A stretch of 64,000 nt of DNA from positions 248,001 to 312,000 of the forward strand of contig NZ_CAKKNB010000004.1 in NCBI RefSeq assembly GCF_918741295.1, in the 5' to 3' direction. The translations under genes were made by a program, and so were the position numbers. Of the stretch, positions 18,075 to 27,438 are shown in pieces. Origin of the DNA: Aquabacterium sp. CECT 9606 (GTDB lineage Bacteria; Pseudomonadota; Gammaproteobacteria; Burkholderiales; Burkholderiaceae_C). The notes beneath the pieces were generated by a model that saw only the letters and a program-made list of their open reading frames with translations, made no database searches and was not told the DNA's origin. How positions within the stretch are numbered: the first letter of the stretch is position 1; each line of letters starts with the position of its first letter.

Positions 18075-19040
18075 TTACTTGCCGGTGGCCGTGCTGGCCT
18101 GGGCCAGAAACGGCAGCGCCGCCTTCAGGGTCTGCTGGGCATCTTCTTCCTGGGGGATGTGGCCCAGCTCGGGAAAGGTGACCAGCGTGCAATGCGGGAT
18201 CTCCTGGCAAAACTGCGGCCCGTTCGCGGGCGATACCATGCCGTCCTTCATCCCCCACAGCACCAGCGTGGGTTGCTGCACGCGCCTGATCATGTGCGAG
18301 CTCGCGCCCCACTGGGCCTGGTCCATGCGCTGGAAGAGCGCGCGTCGGTTGCCCACGCGAAGGGTCAGCTCAAAGTAGCGCTGCACGCGCTCAGGCGTGA
18401 CTTTGCTGGGATCACCAAATACACTGCGCACGCTGGACTCGACCACGGCACGCGGCAGGATGCGCTCGGCGATCCAGCGCCAACTGCGCGCGCTGGCGAT
18501 CTGGAAGCCAATCGGCATGGAGAGCGCCGATTGCGCGTAGCCATCGGAGTCGATCAGCACCAGCTTGCGCACACGCTCGGGCGCGAGGATGGCGGTCTGC
18601 CAGGCGACCTCGCCGCCCAAGGCATTGCCCACCAGCATCACCCGCTTGACCCCGAGCGAATCCAGCAGCCGCAGCACGAAGCGCGTGTAAGCATCAATGT
18701 GGTATTCGCCTTGCGGGCTGGGGCCCGTGAGGCCGAAGCCCGGCAAATCGACCGAGATGACCCGGCGCGTTTTCTGCAGCTCCTGCTGCCAGCCTTCCCA
18801 GCTGTGAAGGCTGGAGGCCATGCCGTGCAGGAGCACGATGGGCACGGGATCCGTCCGTGGCCCCGTGTCTCGGATGTGCGCCTGCATGCCATCCAGCTCG
18901 ACAAACGTGGACGGCTCCTTGGCCCATTTGGCCACCAGCGGGCCGATCTGCCGATCGGGCTCCCAGGACACGCCCACGGCAATGGCCAGGCCAAGGCCCA
19001 GCAAAACGCAGGTCCACCAAACGCGGTTGAGCCAGGTCAT
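18075..19040 (-). CDS. Alpha/beta-hydrolase-fold protein lacking the nucleophile serine
   Basis: 321 aa with an N-terminal membrane anchor (about residues 9-24). The fold is clear: oxyanion loop LLHGMASSLHSW (70-81), DLPGFGLTG, acid candidate D266 in LWGMKDGM and base H294 in ELGHIPQEE. At the nucleophile elbow, however, the sequence is GNALGG, with Ala140 (GCC codon, 18621-18623 on the plus strand) where G-x-S-x-G expects Ser. It may therefore be non-hydrolytic, a lyase/binding protein, or use another chemistry. It is the last gene of the monooxygenase operon, seven bases after the SDR. Confidence 0.88.
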   Translation of the reverse strand: MTWLNRVWWTCVLLGLGLAIAVGVSWEPDRQIGPLVAKWAKEPSTFVELDGMQAHIRDTGPRTDPVPIVLLHGMASSLHSWEGWQQELQKTRRVISVDLPGFGLTGPSPQGEYHIDAYTRFVLRLLDSLGVKRVMLVGNALGGEVAWQTAILAPERVRKLVLIDSDGYAQSALSMPIGFQIASARSWRWIAERILPRAVVESSVRSVFGDPSKVTPERVQRYFELTLRVGNRRALFQRMDQAQWGASSHMIRRVQQPTLVLWGMKDGMVSPANGPQFCQEIPHCTLVTFPELGHIPQEEDAQQTLKAALPFLAQASTATGK

Positions 19041-19047
19041 TCAGGAA

Positions 19048-19914
19048 TCAGCTGGTGGCGCGCACTGGCTGGCGGGGCTTGTTCATGCGCGCCACGTGGC
19101 GGATCACCAGTCTTTGGTAGCTGGCACCCAGCAGCCGCACCAGCTTGTCCAGGAACTTGGCATCAGGGCCGACCAGCACGCGGCGCTGGTCTTTCTCAAC
19201 GGCGGCCAGGATCTGCAAAGCCGCCGAGTGTGCGGTGGTGGTGTTGATCATCTTGTTGGCCCGGCGCTTTTGATGCTCGGCGCTCACGCCCGTGATTTTT
19301 TCCATCGCCGGATCGATCTTGCCGGCCATGGCGATGTTGGTGGCGATGCCGCCTGGGTGCACGCAGGTGGCGCTCACACCAGCGCCTTCCATCTCAAGCT
19401 CCATGCGCAGGCATTCGGTGTAGCCGCGCACCGCGAACTTGCTGGCGTTGTAAGTGCCCTGGCTGGGGATGGACATCAGCCCGAACAGGCTGGAGGTGTT
19501 GATGACGTGGCCATCGCCCGAAGCCTTCAGGTGCGGCAGGAAGGCCTGCGTGCCGTGTACCACGCCCCAGAAGTTGATGCCCATGATCCATTCGAAATCG
19601 CTGATCTTGCAGGACTCGACTGGCACGGTCAGGGAGACGCCCGCGTTGTTGAAGATCAGGTTGACGCGGCCGTGGTCCTTGGCGACCTGGTCGGCCCACG
19701 CGAACACGTCGTCGCGGTTGGCCACGTCCAGCTTGGCGATGGTGACCTTGACGCCATGCGCCCCCGCCAATTCAGCCGTCTTGGCCAGCTCGGTGGCGTT
19801 GACATCGCTCAGCGCCAGGTGGCAGCCGCGGCTGGCCAGCTCAACCGCCAGGGTGCGGCCCATGCCCGAGGCCGCGCCGGTGATGGCGGCAACTTTGTTC
19901 TTGAAGGATTTCAT
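19048..19914 (-). CDS. Short-chain dehydrogenase/reductase, SadH-like
   Basis: 288 aa. A classical SDR: nucleotide loop TGAASGMG (12-19), NNAG (about 89-92), catalytic Ser in INTSSLFG and YNASK (Tyr/Lys about 156/160). The C-terminal extension (AHSAALQILAAVEKDQRRVLVG) is typical of the SadH group found beside mymA-type monooxygenases. It would interconvert an alcohol and ketone/aldehyde with NAD(P). The gaps to its operon neighbours are 7 and 5 bases. Confidence 0.9.
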   Translation of the reverse strand: MKSFKNKVAAITGAASGMGRTLAVELASRGCHLALSDVNATELAKTAELAGAHGVKVTIAKLDVANRDDVFAWADQVAKDHGRVNLIFNNAGVSLTVPVESCKISDFEWIMGINFWGVVHGTQAFLPHLKASGDGHVINTSSLFGLMSIPSQGTYNASKFAVRGYTECLRMELEMEGAGVSATCVHPGGIATNIAMAGKIDPAMEKITGVSAEHQKRRANKMINTTTAHSAALQILAAVEKDQRRVLVGPDAKFLDKLVRLLGASYQRLVIRHVARMNKPRQPVRATS

Positions 19915-19919
19915 GGCGA

Positions 19920-20828
19920 TCAGGCTCCGGTCGTGACGCGGGTGATGAACTGGCTGGATTCTTTCAGACTCTGGCGCCCCTCAGGCAGCATCACCATGGT
20001 GGGCCAGACGTGGGGCATCTTGGCCTTGAGGTGAATCTCGCTTTGCAGGCCTTGCTGAAGGGCTCGTTCGTGCAGACGGGTTGAGTCGGACAGCAGGATC
20101 TCGTGCCTGCTGGCGTGGATCATCAGCGGCGGCAAGCCCTTCAAATCGGCGAACAGGGGCGAGGCCAGCGGGTGCGTGGCCGATTGGCCGGCCAGGTAGA
20201 AGGTGGCAGCCTGGGGCAATGATTCCGGGTTGAACATCACGTCGGCGTCGGCCAGGGTCTTCATGGTTTCGCCCGAGCACGACAGGTCGGTCCAGGGTGA
20301 GAACAGCAAGGCACCGGCGGGCATGGGCAGGCCTTGGTCGCGCGCGGCCACCAGGCAGGCCAGGGCCAGACCACCACCGGCCGAGTCGCCGGCGAACACC
20401 ACGCTTTTGGGCGAGATGCCCTGGCTCAACAACTCTTTCCACCAGGCCACGGCGTCATCCACGGCGGCGGGGAAGATGTTCTCGGGGGCCATGCGGTAGT
20501 CGACCGACAGCACGCGGGCCTTGGCCGACTTGGCCAGGTAGGCGCACACGGGGCGGTGCGTGTCCAGGCCGCAAAAGAAATAACCGCCGCCATGGAAGTA
20601 CAGCACCGTGCGCTGCGGGTTGTCCACGCTCAGCCATTCGGCCGCGCACAGGCCGGAAGCGCCCTTGGCGGCCACGGGCGTGTGTTTGATCTCGGCGGGC
20701 GGTGCCGGGTAGCGCTTGGCCGCCTTGGTGATCATGTGGCGGACTTTGGGAACATCGATCGGACCGCGGCCCTTGCTCTTGAACTGCCAACGTAAAACCA
20801 GGTTGGCGATGACGACTTGAATGCTCAT
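19920..20828 (-). CDS. HSL-family (LipR-like) alpha/beta hydrolase
   Basis: 302 aa from the ATG at 20828, which overlaps the monooxygenase stop (ATGA). Hormone-sensitive-lipase hallmarks: oxyanion YFHGGGYFFCG (about residues 75-85), nucleophile FAGDSAGGGLAL (about 143-154), and the late acid/His region around ASRHEILLSDS and KMPHVW. It should hydrolyse short- or medium-chain esters, which fits an ester product of the upstream Baeyer-Villiger-type enzyme. A longer upstream frame start is possible but would lie inside the previous gene. Confidence 0.92.
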   Translation of the reverse strand: MSIQVVIANLVLRWQFKSKGRGPIDVPKVRHMITKAAKRYPAPPAEIKHTPVAAKGASGLCAAEWLSVDNPQRTVLYFHGGGYFFCGLDTHRPVCAYLAKSAKARVLSVDYRMAPENIFPAAVDDAVAWWKELLSQGISPKSVVFAGDSAGGGLALACLVAARDQGLPMPAGALLFSPWTDLSCSGETMKTLADADVMFNPESLPQAATFYLAGQSATHPLASPLFADLKGLPPLMIHASRHEILLSDSTRLHERALQQGLQSEIHLKAKMPHVWPTMVMLPEGRQSLKESSQFITRVTTGA

Positions 20829-22339
20829 GCTTTGTCCGCGGTGTATTTCGAAAGGTTGAAGTGGCGCGTCTTCAAACGGTACGCAAATGTAAAGCCTGGC
20901 CACAGCAAGGAGTTGCGGCCTTTGTCATCGACGTACCAACTCTTGCAGCCTGAACTCCAAACCGTTTGCTTGAGCTCGCTTTGCACCTTGTCGATGAACT
21001 GGGCCTGTGCCTCGGGCTTGACGTCCAGCGCCTTGATGCGGTGCTCTTTCATGGCCTTGATCGCATTGACGATGTAATGCGCCTGCGATTCGATCATGAA
21101 GACCATGGAGTTGTGGCCCAGACCGGTGTTGGGGCCCATCAGCATGAAGAAATTGGGAAAGCCCGACACGGCCACGCCCAGGTAGGCTTCAGGGCCTTGC
21201 TTCCACACATCGGCCAGGTCGATGCCGCCTTTGCCGAACACGGTGTTGTGCGGGATCGGGTCCTGCACCTTGAAGCCCGTGCCCAAGATGATGGCGTCGA
21301 CTGGGCGCTCTACCCCATCGGTGGTGACCACGCCTCGTGGTGTCACTTCGTGGATGCCTTCGGTGATGACATCGACGTTGGTGCGGGCCAGGGCCGGGTA
21401 GTAGTCGTTGGAAATGAGCAGGCGCTTGCAGCCAGGCGTGTAGTCGGGCGTGAGCTTGGCTTGCAGCACCGGGTCCTTGATGGCCTGGCGGATCTTGTGC
21501 TTGGCGACCTTGGCCACCAGGCCCATCCACTCGGGCTTGAACTTGAAGGCCAGGAAGCGCAGTTCCATCGTCCAGTACAGCTTGGTGCGCGCCCAGCGTT
21601 GGCGCCAGGGGTTGGCGCTGAAGTCGGCCTGCTCGCGCTGCGACAGGGGGCGGTCATCCTTGGGCACGACCCAGGGCGGGGTGCGCTGGAAGTAATACAG
21701 GTGATCCACCTTGGGTGCGATCTTGGGCACGAACTGGATGGCGCTGGCGCCACTGCCGATCACGGCCACGCGCTTGCCGACCAAATCGTAGTCGTGGTCC
21801 CAGGTGGCGGAGTGGAAGGTGGCGCCCTTGAATTTGTCCAGGCCTTTGATGTTGGGCGTGGCGGGGTTGCTCAGGCCACCCATGCCCGAGACCAGGATCT
21901 CGGATTCGAAGGTGCGGCCGTCGTCGGACTGGACCACCCACCGCTTGCGAGCATCGTCAAAGCGCGCGCTCAGCAGGTTGGCGTTGAAGCGGATGTGCTT
22001 GAGCAGGTCGTACTTGGTGGCCACGCCTTTGAGGTAGGCGTAGATCTCGGGTTGGGGCGCATACATGCGCGACCAGTTCGGGTTGGGTTCGAACGAAAAC
22101 GAGTACAGGTGCGAGGGCACGTCGCAGGCGCAGCCGGGGTAGGTGTTGTCGCGCCAGGTGCCGCCCACATCGTCGGCGCGCTCCAGCAGCACGAAGTCGT
22201 CTTCACCCATTTCGCGCAATTTCACGCCCATGCACAGGCCCGAAAAGCCGGTGCCGATCACCAGGATCTTGTGCCGCTGCACGACGGCGGCTTGGGGATC
22301 GGCGCTGGGCTTGTAGGCCAGGTTGGAATTGGGGTTCAT
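20825..22339 (-). CDS. FAD-dependent Baeyer-Villiger-type monooxygenase (MymA-like)
   Basis: 504 aa. FAD Rossmann motif GTGFSG (29-34), NADPH Rossmann motif GSGASA (195-200) and, between them, F170-x-G-x3-H176-x3-W180-D181. This is the Baeyer-Villiger fingerprint FxGxxxHxxxW(P/D). The N-terminal YPGCACDVPSHLYSFSF is also typical. It inserts oxygen next to a carbonyl or oxidises soft heteroatoms using NADPH and O2. It is the first gene of a four-gene operon; ATG 22339 is preferred over one four codons upstream. Confidence 0.93.
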   Translation of the reverse strand: MNPNSNLAYKPSADPQAAVVQRHKILVIGTGFSGLCMGVKLREMGEDDFVLLERADDVGGTWRDNTYPGCACDVPSHLYSFSFEPNPNWSRMYAPQPEIYAYLKGVATKYDLLKHIRFNANLLSARFDDARKRWVVQSDDGRTFESEILVSGMGGLSNPATPNIKGLDKFKGATFHSATWDHDYDLVGKRVAVIGSGASAIQFVPKIAPKVDHLYYFQRTPPWVVPKDDRPLSQREQADFSANPWRQRWARTKLYWTMELRFLAFKFKPEWMGLVAKVAKHKIRQAIKDPVLQAKLTPDYTPGCKRLLISNDYYPALARTNVDVITEGIHEVTPRGVVTTDGVERPVDAIILGTGFKVQDPIPHNTVFGKGGIDLADVWKQGPEAYLGVAVSGFPNFFMLMGPNTGLGHNSMVFMIESQAHYIVNAIKAMKEHRIKALDVKPEAQAQFIDKVQSELKQTVWSSGCKSWYVDDKGRNSLLWPGFTFAYRLKTRHFNLSKYTADKA

Positions 22340-22362
22340 GCGACTTCTCAAATCCGTTTTTG

Positions 22363-22408
22363 TGACAAAGAATCATGTCAGATTAACTTTGACAATGATC
22401 CATGTCAA
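22363..22408 (-). promoter_or_regulatory. Monooxygenase operon promoter overlapped by two 18-bp operators
   Basis: On the minus strand TTGACA (22408-22403) and TAATCT (22385-22380) are 17 bp apart. Two near-identical palindromic sites are TGACAAAGAATCATGTCA (22363-22380) and TGACAATGATCCATGTCA (22390-22407), centres 27 bp apart. One overlaps the -35/spacer and the other the -10/+1 area. Such placement suits repression by the divergent TetR protein. Confidence 0.8.
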
Positions 22409-22421
22409 TATAGTGATCCCT

Positions 22422-23078
22422 ATGGACGGACTAATTTCTGACAGCAACCCTCCGAACAAGCGCCGCTATGGTGGCGTCTTGCCCGAGGACCGCCAGCGTC
22501 AGCGGCGGGTCAAGCTCATCGACGGCGCCATCGAGGTGTTCGGCACGAAGGGCTTCCACGCCGCGACCGTGCGCGAAGTGTGTGTGGCCGCGCACCTGAC
22601 GGAGCGCTACTTCTACGAGTCCTTCAAGACGCTGCCGCAGTTGTTCATCGCCGTGTACGCGCATTTGCGCGAAGAGTTGATGGCCAAGACCCTGGCCGTG
22701 ATGGCCTCGGCCGAGAAGACGCCCCTGGGCTTGCTGGAACCTGCCATCCGCGTGTTCCTGGAGTTCATCCGCGACGACCCCCGGCGGGGCCGGATCATGC
22801 TGGTCGATTCGCTGAGCATTGACAACGAAGTGGCGGCTTTCAGTGGCGCCACGGCGCGCGATTACTCTGAATTGCTCAAGCTGCACCTGGGGCGCATGAT
22901 TCCCGCCAACGATCTGCCCGAGCTCAGCCTGGACCTGCTGGCCGAAGGCATGATCGGCATGAACGTGCTGCTGGCGGCGCGCTGGATGCAGGATGGGTTT
23001 GTGGAGCCGATCGACAAAGTGGTGCGGACGAATCTGCTGCCGTATCAGGGGTTGATGTCGCTCTTGGACAAGCGCTGA
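22422..23078 (+). CDS. TetR-family transcriptional regulator of the monooxygenase operon
   Basis: 218 aa from ATG 22422. The N-terminal HTH (about residues 27-75) contains LIDGAIEVFGTKGFHAATVR and LTERYFYESFKTLPQLFIAV. The rest is a helical effector domain. The longest frame would begin inside the monooxygenase gene, so the internal ATG is chosen. The 82-bp divergent gap carries twin TGACA-N8-TGTCA operators, making it the likely repressor of the operon and of itself. The inducer is unknown. Confidence 0.88.
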   Translation: MDGLISDSNPPNKRRYGGVLPEDRQRQRRVKLIDGAIEVFGTKGFHAATVREVCVAAHLTERYFYESFKTLPQLFIAVYAHLREELMAKTLAVMASAEKTPLGLLEPAIRVFLEFIRDDPRRGRIMLVDSLSIDNEVAAFSGATARDYSELLKLHLGRMIPANDLPELSLDLLAEGMIGMNVLLAARWMQDGFVEPIDKVVRTNLLPYQGLMSLLDKR

Positions 23079-23080
23079 GG

Positions 23081-23830
23081 TCAGCGATCACTGGGCGCCA
23101 GATCCGCGCCCAGCGCCTCACGCTCATCGAACACGAAGCACGTGCCCTGGTAGTGCTGGCCCCCAGCCAACTCGAAGTATTTCAGGATGCCGCCGTCCAG
23201 TTGGTAGACGTGGTCCACGCCGGCCTCGGCCATGAACAGCGCGGCCTTCTCGCAGCGGATGCCGCCGGTGCAAAAGCTCACCACCGTCTTGCCCTGGAAT
23301 TGATCCTTGTGGGCCAGCACCTGCTCCGGGAACTCGCTGAACTTGCCCAGGCGCCAGTCAATCGCACCCTCGAAGGTGCCGAAATCCACCTCGAAAGCAT
23401 TGCGGGTGTCCAGTGTGACCACCTTGCGGCCTTCATCGTCGTGGCCCTGATCCAGCCAGCGCTTCAAGGTGGGCGCGTCCACGGCGGGCGCGCGGCCTTC
23501 GGCCCCTTCCACGTCCGGCCGGATGGTCGGGTGGTTCATGCGGATGATCTCGTTCTTGACTTTGACCAGCATCTTGTGGAAAGGCACGGTCTCGGACCAG
23601 CTTTCCTTCGGGAGCAGGTCGGCAAAGCGAGGATCGGCGCGCAGCCACGCCACGAAATCGCGCACGGCCTGTTCAGGGCCGGCCAGGAACAGGTTGACCC
23701 CCTCTTCGGCCAGCAAAATGGTGCCTTTCAGGCCTGAAGCCTGGCACAAGGCCATGGCCTGCTCCCGCAACTGGGCAGCGTCGGGCAAGGTGACGAATTT
23801 GTACGCGGAAATGTTCAGGATCGGGGTCAT
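23081..23830 (-). CDS. trhO: tRNA uridine(34) hydroxylase TrhO (rhodanese-like)
   Basis: 249 aa. An N-terminal ferredoxin-like domain ([19 protein letters not shown]) is followed by a rhodanese domain with active loop [13 protein letters not shown] (about residues 173-186). TrhO hydroxylates U34 of tRNAs to ho5U with O2, a precursor of mo5U/cmo5U. ATG 23830 gives the family start [13 protein letters not shown]; the longer frame runs into dnaE. Convergent with the TetR gene (2-base gap) and divergent from dnaE. Confidence 0.92.
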   Translation of the reverse strand: MTPILNISAYKFVTLPDAAQLREQAMALCQASGLKGTILLAEEGVNLFLAGPEQAVRDFVAWLRADPRFADLLPKESWSETVPFHKMLVKVKNEIIRMNHPTIRPDVEGAEGRAPAVDAPTLKRWLDQGHDDEGRKVVTLDTRNAFEVDFGTFEGAIDWRLGKFSEFPEQVLAHKDQFQGKTVVSFCTGGIRCEKAALFMAEAGVDHVYQLDGGILKYFELAGGQHYQGTCFVFDEREALGADLAPSDR

Positions 23831-23856
23831 GGGCGCAATTCTAAGGAGGGGCTTCT

Positions 23857-23862
23857 TACAAT
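23857..23862 (+). promoter_or_regulatory. -10 hexamer seven bases before dnaE
   Basis: TACAAT at 23857-23862 precedes the dnaE ATG (23870) by seven bases, predicting a start site at or next to the ATG. An AAGGAGG-like run lies further upstream (around 23843), too far to serve as the RBS. Confidence 0.4.
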
Positions 23863-23869
23863 CCCCCTC

Positions 23870-26800
23870 ATGCCCTTCATTCACCTGCGCACCCACACCG
23901 AGTTTTCCGTCGTCGATGGCACGCTCCGCATCGACGACCTGGTGGCTGCCGCCAAAGACGACCGCCAGCCCGCCCTGGCCATCACCGACCTGAGCAACCT
24001 GTTTGGCGCGGTCAAGTTCTATTCCGCTGCGCGAAAAAAAGGTGTGCAACCCATCATCGGGGCCGACGTCTGGCTGGAGGCCGACGAGCCTCAGCGGCCC
24101 GCATCGCGTTTGCTGCTGCTCATTCAAAACAGCCAGGGTTACCTGCATTTAAGCGAACTGCTGGGCGATGCCTGGACGGCCCCGGGCCAGCGCACGCATG
24201 CCACGGTCAGCTGGGCCAATCTGCAGGCCAAATCAGCGGGCCTGATTGCCTTGTCGGGTGCCGAAATGGGCGTCATCGGGCAAGCCCTGATGCAGGGCGA
24301 CCTGGCGCGCGCCGAAGCCCTGGCCCAGCGCCTGGGCAGCATCTTTGAAGGGCGCTTCTACATCGAGCTGCAGCGCTCGGGGCATGGTACCAACGAAACC
24401 TACATCCGCGCCGCTGTGCCCTTGGCTTCGCGCTTGGGCCTGCCCGTGGTGGCCACGCACCCGGTTCAGTTCCTGACACCCGATGATTTCGAGGCGCACG
24501 AAGCGCGCGTCTGCATCGCCGAGGGCGAGACCCTGGGCAACCCGCGCCGCGTCAAGAAATTCACGCGCGAGCAGTACTTCAAGACGCAGGCGCAGATGGA
24601 GGCACTGTTCGCCGACATCCCCACCGCCGTGGCCAACACTGCAGCCATTGCGCGCCGCTGCGGGCTGACCTTGATCTTGGGCAAGCCGCAACTGCCTGAC
24701 TTCCCCACGCCCATCCTGGAAGACGGGCCGGACAAAGGCAAGCCCATGCCCATGTCGGACTACTTCCGCGTGTTGTCCTTTGAAGGCTTGGAAGAGCGGC
24801 TGTTGCACCTGTTCCCCGATCAAGCCGTGCGCGATGCCAAGCGGCCCGAATACGTTGAGCGGCTTGAGTTCGAGATCAACACGATCCTGAAGATGGGCTT
24901 CCCCGGCTACTTCCTGATCGTGGCCGACTTCATCAACTGGGCCAAGAACAACGGCTGCCCCGTGGGACCGGGCCGGGGTTCGGGCGCCGGCTCGCTGGTG
25001 GCGTATGCGCTCAAGATCACCGACCTCGACCCGCTGCAATACAACCTGCTGTTCGAGCGATTTCTGAACCCCGAGCGCGTCTCGATGCCCGACTTCGACA
25101 TCGACTTCTGCCAGGGCAACCGCGACCGCGTCATCGACTATGTGAAAGACAAGTATGGTCGCGAAGCCGTGTCGCAGATCGCCACCTTCGGCACCATGGC
25201 CGCGAAGGCGGCACTGCGCGATGTGGGCCGCGTGCTGGGCATGGGCTATGGCCACGTCGACAGCATCGCCAAGCTGATCCCCGCGCCGCCGGGCAAGTCG
25301 GTGACGCTGGCCAAGGTGCCCGCCAATCCCGATCCCGGCATCATCTACGCCCGCAAGGAAGCGCCCGAACTGGAGCAGCGCGAAGCGGCCGAAGAAGAAG
25401 TGGCCGAACTGCTGACCCTGGCCATGCGCGTTGAAGGCATGGTGCGCAACATCGGCATGCACGCCGGGGGCGTCTTGATCGCGCCAGGCAAGATCACCGA
25501 TTTTTGCCCGCTCTACATGCAGCCCGGCAGCGACAGCGCCGTCAGCCAGTACGACAAGGACGACGTGGAGGCCATCGGCCTGGTCAAGTTCGACTTCCTG
25601 GGCCTGGCCACGCTGACCATCCTGGAGACCGCCAAAGAGTTCATCATCGCGCGGCACCCGGATCAGAAGGATTTTGACTTCGCCAAGATCCCGCTGAAGG
25701 ACGCTGCCACCTACCGCTTGCTGTCCGAAGGCAAGACCGTGGCCGTGTTCCAGCTTGAATCGCGCGGCATGCAAGGCATGTTGCGCGACGCCAAGCCCAG
25801 CGTCTTCGAGGACATCATCGCGCTGGTGGCCTTGTACCGCCCTGGTCCCATGGACCTGATCCCCTCGTTCTGCGCGCGCAAACATGGCCGCGAGGAGGTG
25901 GAGTACGCCCACCCCTTGATGGCCGAGGTGCTCAAGGAGACCTACGGGATCATGGTCTACCAGGAGCAGGTGATGCAGGTGGCGCAGAAGGTGGGCGGCT
26001 ACTCGCTGGGCGGCGCCGACATGTTGCGCCGGGCCATGGGCAAGAAGAAGGTCGAGGAGATGGCGCAGCACCGCGCGATCTTCGCGGAAGGCGCGGCCAA
26101 GAACGACATCAAGTCTGCCAAGGCCGATGAGATCTTCGACTTGATGGAGAAGTTCGCGGGCTACGGCTTCAACAAGTCGCACGCTGCCGCGTATGCCTTG
26201 CTGGCGTACCACACGGCCTGGCTGAAGGTGCATTACACCGCCGAGTTCTTCGCGGGGAATATGAGCGTGTCGAGTGACGACACGGACAAGCTCAAGATCT
26301 TCCACGACGACGCCACACAGAATTTCAACATCACCTTCACGCCGCCCAACGTCAATGCCGGCGCGTGGAAGTTCGAGCCGATCGACAACAAGACGATCTG
26401 CTATGCGCTGGGTGCCATCAAGGGCACGGGGCAGGGCGCCATCGAGGCCATCGTGGCCTGCCGCAATGAGGGCGGCCCTTTCAAAAGTTTCTTCGATTTT
26501 TGCGCCCGGGTCGACCGCTCTCGCGTCAACAAACGCGTGGTCGAGGCGCTGATCAAGGCCGGTGCCTTTGATTCATTGGAGCCACACCGCGCCGGCTTGC
26601 TGGCCAGCGTGGCCCTGGCCTTCGACTACGCCGACACCCAACTGGCCAATGCCGACCAGGGCGGCCTGTTCGACTTTGGAGATTCGCACGCGGCCTCCAC
26701 CAACGAGCCCGACCTGGTGCCCACCGAGCCCTGGGGCCTGAAAGAGCAGCTCACGCTCGAGAAAACCGCCATCGGCTTCTACTTGTCGGGCCACTTGTTC

Positions 26801-27415
26801 GACGAGGCCGAGGCCGAGGTGCGCCGCTTTGCAAAACAGCGCATCGCCGACCTGCAGGACAGCCGCGAGGTGCAAGTCGTGACCGGCATCATCAGCGACC
26901 TGCGCGTCATCAATGGCACGCGCGGCCGCGTCGGCTTGTTCAAGCTGGATGACAAGAGCGAAAGCATCGAGGCCGTGGCCAACCAGGACACGCTGGACGC
27001 CAACAAGGAGCTGCTCAAGGACGATGAACTGGTGATCATCCAGGGCAAGGTGCAAACCGATCGGTTCTCGGGCGGCCTGCGCCTTAACGTGCAACAGGTG
27101 TGGAGCCTGGCGGCAGCCCGTTGCCGTTTCGCGCGCTTCGTGCGGGTGACCGCGAAGAACCAGCATTTGCCGGTGGCCGATGTGTTGCGCGAGTTCCCCG
27201 CGCGGCGGGTGGCCTCGCCCCAGCCCGATCAGCCGGAGACCATTCAGGGTCTGCCGATCCGCGTGGTGGTCGAGCGCCAGGAGGCCGAGCTGTCGGCCCG
27301 GGGCGAGCTGGACCTGGGTGAATCAGCGCGCATCTACCCCAGCGACCAGGCCCTGGCCCGCTTCAAGGAACTGATGCCCCTGGGCCAGCCCCAGATCGTG
27401 TACGGCGAGGGCTGA
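23870..27415 (+). CDS. dnaE: DNA polymerase III subunit alpha
   Basis: 1181 aa, normal for the replicative C-family polymerase. The PHP domain is at 1-~200 ([17 protein letters not shown]). The palm carries the catalytic aspartates in [14 protein letters not shown] (about residue 407) and VKFDFLGL (about 573). Then come fingers, the beta-binding/HhH region ([18 protein letters not shown] about 765) and a C-terminal OB-fold ([17 protein letters not shown] about 1003). The trailing ~150 residues are the tau-binding region. It is transcribed alone, with a -10-like TACAAT right before the ATG. Confidence 0.98.
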   Translation: MPFIHLRTHTEFSVVDGTLRIDDLVAAAKDDRQPALAITDLSNLFGAVKFYSAARKKGVQPIIGADVWLEADEPQRPASRLLLLIQNSQGYLHLSELLGDAWTAPGQRTHATVSWANLQAKSAGLIALSGAEMGVIGQALMQGDLARAEALAQRLGSIFEGRFYIELQRSGHGTNETYIRAAVPLASRLGLPVVATHPVQFLTPDDFEAHEARVCIAEGETLGNPRRVKKFTREQYFKTQAQMEALFADIPTAVANTAAIARRCGLTLILGKPQLPDFPTPILEDGPDKGKPMPMSDYFRVLSFEGLEERLLHLFPDQAVRDAKRPEYVERLEFEINTILKMGFPGYFLIVADFINWAKNNGCPVGPGRGSGAGSLVAYALKITDLDPLQYNLLFERFLNPERVSMPDFDIDFCQGNRDRVIDYVKDKYGREAVSQIATFGTMAAKAALRDVGRVLGMGYGHVDSIAKLIPAPPGKSVTLAKVPANPDPGIIYARKEAPELEQREAAEEEVAELLTLAMRVEGMVRNIGMHAGGVLIAPGKITDFCPLYMQPGSDSAVSQYDKDDVEAIGLVKFDFLGLATLTILETAKEFIIARHPDQKDFDFAKIPLKDAATYRLLSEGKTVAVFQLESRGMQGMLRDAKPSVFEDIIALVALYRPGPMDLIPSFCARKHGREEVEYAHPLMAEVLKETYGIMVYQEQVMQVAQKVGGYSLGGADMLRRAMGKKKVEEMAQHRAIFAEGAAKNDIKSAKADEIFDLMEKFAGYGFNKSHAAAYALLAYHTAWLKVHYTAEFFAGNMSVSSDDTDKLKIFHDDATQNFNITFTPPNVNAGAWKFEPIDNKTICYALGAIKGTGQGAIEAIVACRNEGGPFKSFFDFCARVDRSRVNKRVVEALIKAGAFDSLEPHRAGLLASVALAFDYADTQLANADQGGLFDFGDSHAASTNEPDLVPTEPWGLKEQLTLEKTAIGFYLSGHLFDEAEAEVRRFAKQRIADLQDSREVQVVTGIISDLRVINGTRGRVGLFKLDDKSESIEAVANQDTLDANKELLKDDELVIIQGKVQTDRFSGGLRLNVQQVWSLAAARCRFARFVRVTAKNQHLPVADVLREFPARRVASPQPDQPETIQGLPIRVVVERQEAELSARGELDLGESARIYPSDQALARFKELMPLGQPQIVYGEG

Positions 27416-27438
27416 CCGCCCGCCGCCGTCAAAGGCCA

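Noticed and set aside
22323-22421. Longer start of the TetR gene inside the monooxygenase gene
   Set aside because: It would cross the divergent promoter and both operators, and the extra residues look non-coding.
24233-26305. 690-codon minus-strand open frame opposite dnaE
   Set aside because: Shadow of the dnaE coding frame; composition is that of antisense high-GC sequence with no domain.
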